DNA of 64,000 bases, taken from NCBI GenBank assembly GCA_014529385.2, contig CM043958.1:125953317-126017316 (forward strand), given 5' to 3'. Position 1 is the first letter of the stretch. The number at the start of each line of letters is the position of its first letter. Made by a program: the position numbers and the translations under genes. Source of the DNA: Adiantum capillus-veneris. Taxonomy: Eukaryota; Streptophyta; Polypodiopsida; Polypodiales; Pteridaceae. This document shows, piece after piece, positions 60,097 to 64,000 of this stretch. The notes under the pieces are model-generated. The model was not told the DNA's origin. It worked only from the letters and a program-made list of their open reading frames with translations, and did not search any database.

Positions 60097-62007
60097 TTTC
60101 GCGTAGATGCTCTTGCACCTACTTAGTACTTAAGCTTTTCATGATGGTCAAGCTACTGCTTGTTTAACACATGCATACATAAATTCCATCTACATTTATG
60201 TACGTATCAGTAGGTATGCATCAAATGATACACCTACTCATCAAATTTCCATCAGATGATACACGTACTCAGCAGATGATACGCATCAGATTGCCATCTA
60301 CAGTCTACCTCCTTGCATAGTGGGTTAACACACATTACTCACACTTGCATGTCTACCATCATTTGCCAGTAGCATATACTTGCATATGTATGAGATTTCT
60401 CTAGTTGTCTTAACTTTTCAGCTCTTATGGGGTCTGGTTGTGATTTCACCCAGTACGACAAATCAAATCCACATTGATAATATTGTAATAATAAGATATG
60501 GGGATGTTCATAGCTTATACATCATGAGGATACATATATAACATTAAGCACACAATCGAGTACGGGTGTTGAATAATTACCAGTAATTTGGAAATTTAGG
60601 ATCTGTTATATAAAAATCAATTGTTGGTCCTTTTATGTTGACTAATTGGCTAGATTGTTTGATAAACTGGATGACTACTCAGGTTTAACTTCATAGTATT
60701 ATGGACATTTCTTTGACACACAGTAGTATCTCTTGTTTTTTTGAGGATCTAACCCATCTTTTTGGAGTACTAGAGATGGTAAGCATAGTGGTAAGCAAGG
60801 ATGTGATTTTTATGTGGATTTATAGCAGGAATTCAAGTATCTTGAGCAGCCTAGTCGTTAATTGTTCAAATTTCTCACACATGGTTTTGGGTTGAAAAAG
60901 CATGGGTTTTTGCAGCTAATGCTGGTCCTTTTCACAGTTATGGTGATAAGTGTATGACTATAGCTGAGTATACTCATTTTAATAAATTCAGTACTGGGAA
61001 CTACTCTTTAACACTTCTTTTTGTTGAATAGAAGCATAACTTTTGAAATTAATATTAGTGTTTTACTTTGAAAACACTCCCATTATTCTAAAAGGGTCTT
61101 AATCCTCATGTGAGGGTCTGGGATGAGATGTCATTGGATTGGAATTTTGAAAATTGATCCAAATTATAAAGGAGATGCTATCCAATTTTTCTTGGAAGTA
61201 GATGATGCAAATATATGACTCAAATACTTGATGTGTGTTAAGTTGTTAATTTTTGTTATAATTCTTGACACCAATAACAAGGGGAGGGAGTTGTTGACAC
61301 TTGTCTTCCCAATTATTGCCAGCACTGATGGACTTACATTTTTTGGATGGTGTCAGGTAAGAGATTCTTTCCTTGGGATTACAACAACAACTGCAACAAT
61401 AATAGAAGATCATCCACTGTTTGGTTATTTTTAAGTGATAGATGACCCTTGTATATGATTCTTTGATAATAACATGTAATACACAATATGTCAATATCAA
61501 GTTTAAATGTCAATTGTAGTCTTAACTTTATCTACTTGTTATCTAATGTATACATAAGGTTTGGTTATTTACACGTTGACCGGTCTCTAGTCCCATTGTA
61601 TGGTTCAATAGTTTATGAAATTAAAATATTGTTAGATAATCATTTTTAAACACACACGCTTGTTTCTAGCTAGCCTTTGGTTGAGTTAGCACCATACAAT
61701 GGGCCTAGACCTGCTATAATTTTTTTGACCTGACCCACCTTATCCAAATTGATGGGTTGGGGCCACCGCTTCTAATATGGTCAAGCACATATATCATATA
61801 GTTTTATTACCTTAGATTGGGAGATTTCTTTGACTCTTACTTGACAAAGTATACTTAATCATATGGGTTTTTTAGGAATGTAATGTGTATAAAATTTAGC
61901 CCTATTGGCACCACTTTACCAAAAGGGTAACCTTTTTCCATATAATAAATGCCTCTTTGGACACTTCATACTGATTATCTGGATATTTTTGTTGCTAAAT
62001 TGTCACA
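60097..62007. other. non-coding AT-rich stretch between the two 1.2-kb copies
   Basis: Only short frames without motifs. No RNA gene, LTR or inverted repeat is seen. Confidence 0.4.
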
Positions 62008-63294
62008 CATTTAAACATGATAGTTTGTTTTTACCCTTTGTAGATGAGATCTCTATAGAGTCGGTACCCACACACTCTTTCTATAAAGCAAGTCATGCTC
62101 ACACATTTCCGGTCATCTCTCTCCCTATCTCTCTCATAAAGAATATCAATCTTACAAAACCAAAGCGTGCCTTCACATGCAATCATGACATCCTTTGAAC
62201 ATCTAATTGGTTTGCTCTAACTGGCAGTATCAGCTACACGCATGAAAAAGTTGTATCAACCTCCTTGGGATACACAATGGAGTGCACATGGGCTCATGGC
62301 CTTCTACGATTGGTTGAAAATTTAATGATAATCCTTTCTTAGAATCACTTGTCTCTAATTTTTAACCTTATCTCTCCTTCTCTTGCTTTGGCTAGACGAC
62401 ATGCATCTCCCCTTTCTTGATTTTTGACACGTAGTACTCAGATCTCGCTCGTCTATACCCCCTCAAACCATGCCCCACCACACACCCATGCTTAAGTATG
62501 TAGTCCTTTCACTATTCTTGGCACCTGATCCACTTGATCTACTCCTGGACTGCCTAATCCAGTTTCCTCCTCATGTGTAGAAACAAACCCCTACAGATTC
62601 ATGTTATTTTATTTCTGGCATGCCCCCATCTGCTCATATACATTTGCAATTCACACACACACACACACACTGCTTTATTTGCCATACAACACCTTCCTTC
62701 ATACCTTCCATACACAGACATGGTCGCATAATCAGGACATGAAAACATACAAAGTATCCCAAATTTTCATGGGGTTGCTTTGGAAAATAAGGCCACCATG
62801 GCAGGATCGTGTTCTTCTGATGCGCAACACAACATAAACTTCATCATGCATGCAATCAAGCAGAATGATACCAACCAGTATGAACCTTGGTGTTCAGTGG
62901 CAGAATCGTGTCCTTCTGATGCGCAACACAACATAAACTTCATCATGCATGCAATCAAGCAGAATGATACCAACCAATATGAACCTTGGTGACACCAAGT
63001 GACAATGGTACAGGTAGGTGATTTATGCACCCACTCAGTATATCTAGTTTTTTATAGATGAGAGTACTTTTGAATGTTTCTCACTTCCTGTGGATTTGGC
63101 TTTTTGCACACTCGAACAATGGTTTTAACTTGCTAGTGTGGTAATCCCCAATGCTCGATTGTTAATACATTACATTATCCATGTGCTCTAACCTACATAC
63201 AATAGGTAACTCAAGCTAGAATGTAATAATCACGCTTGATTTTGTAAATGGCTATGATGTGTATCTCGACTTTGAGATAATTGACTCAAGGATT
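62008..63294. repeat. 1.2-kb non-coding repeat, copy 2
   Basis: It is the direct counterpart of 58,917-60,096, about 3.1 kb further on. It contains an additional 99-bp tandem duplication and ends where LTR-like sequence starts. Confidence 0.9.
62802..62999. repeat. 99-bp tandem duplication in copy 2
   Basis: The unit with ATCGTGT(T/C)CTTCTGATGCGC starts at 62,806 and again at 62,905. Copy 1 has a single unit (about 59,707). Confidence 0.93.
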
Positions 63295-64000
63295 GTGAGG
63301 TCCCCACCCCGCCATATCAAACAGCGGACCTGATGGTGAACCTGATGGCCACTAGATCTATAGCGGAAGCAAACAAAGTGGTTCAGGGTTCAACTAGCGG
63401 ACGATCTCTCATCACAAAGTGAGCCGAGTTCGAGCCTACTAGAAATGAGATCTATCTCCACCTCGCAGGGGAAGTGTACTTATCCTATCTAGCGATCCTA
63501 AGACCCACCTTCCAAGAGGAGAGAAATCCTGAGTGCCTTTTTCCCCATGTTTGAGAGGCGTGTACACTTGAGACTTCGCCGCCCTAGGGGCAATGAGTAT
63601 TACTAGTATCGATTTAACACTATGGGGACAGAGAGTTCCCGACCAATCGGGACCACCCTTCTCATAGGCATTGGCAACCTGAGCGAAGCCCCCACTTTCC
63701 ACCCCCACACTCACACTTCCTTGTGTGTCCTAATTACTACCACAATGATTGTTCAACATAAACATTCCTTGATTAAATTCCGAATCACAATGTTCGTTAA
63801 GACAGCCCTTCAATTAGTATTGCAAAACGGAACCAAGACAGTATTCTAGTAAAAATTCTACTCAAACTTAATCATTAAAATTCCAATGTTCTAGAGGTAC
63901 AACATCCCCCCTCCAGCGAGAGTTTACTCCTCCCGTTGTCTTCTAGCTGCCCATACAACTAGGTATGTCCACCACATAGAAAGCACGACATGGACATTCC
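63295..64000. mobile_element. possible LTR start of another element, cut by the window
   Basis: Homology to copy 1 of the 1.2-kb repeat stops exactly where TGTGAGGTCCCCACCCCGCC begins, a TG start followed by GC-richer sequence without long frames. It could be an LTR inserted in the repeat, but the other end is outside the window. Confidence 0.35.

Overview
This window looks like nuclear DNA of a land plant with a large, repeat-rich genome. I recognise no host gene. The evidence is non-chromovirus Ty3/Gypsy elements with plant-type reverse transcriptase, a Helitron-type helicase remnant, an L1-type LINE, gag-only LTR elements and very frequent CT/GA, GT/CA and poly-C/G tracts. The LINE reverse transcriptase and the mix of elements feel more like a fern or another seed-free plant than a flowering plant, but that is an impression, not a proof.

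Layout. (1) 1-9.5 kb: the decayed 3' part of a plus-strand Ty3/Gypsy element (gag end, protease, RT/RNase H, integrase), a long extra open frame downstream of pol, and an LTR with a TATA box. (2) 9.5-18.3 kb: mostly non-coding, with a decayed coiled-coil frame, the duplicated 3' end of a Helitron-like helicase and several microsatellites. (3) 18.4-52.35 kb: one nested block. (4) 52.35-57.8 kb: a decayed gag/ORF1-like frame, then a minus-strand LINE with ORF1, endonuclease and RT, all broken. (5) 57.9-64 kb: microsatellites, a 1.2-kb non-coding repeat present twice about 3.1 kb apart, and the start of what may be another LTR.

The nest is four levels deep. Level 1 is a gag-only LTR element arranged LTR-internal-LTR-internal-LTR (18.4-52.35 kb). 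Its second internal region is split by level 2, a minus-strand Ty3/Gypsy element (25,958-49,826) with 270-bp LTRs. The gag gene of that element is split by level 3, a 15.5-kb DNA transposon (32,900-48,429) with short GGGTGAAAG inverted termini and a 4-bp CTAT duplication. The transposase gene of that transposon is split by level 4, a gag-only LTR element (35,220-39,246) with an open 545-codon gag. At levels 2, 3 and 4 the interrupted sequence reads on across the insertion when the insertion and one target-site copy are ignored, so the boundaries are well supported.

The most interesting object is the level-3 transposon. On the plus strand it carries an intron-containing, transposase-like gene whose SDG..SQFK and HGKG.HDGAG motifs I cannot place in a superfamily with confidence. 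On the minus strand it carries convergent reading frames encoding a coiled-coil protein, a zinc-binding RING/PHD-like protein and an FCP1/NIF-type HAD phosphatase-like domain. Arrays of a palindromic TGCTATATAGCA-type motif fill its intron and centre. A 288-bp MITE in an LTR of the level-1 element shares its terminal GGGTGAAAGCAT and has a similar 4-bp duplication, so it may be a non-autonomous relative.
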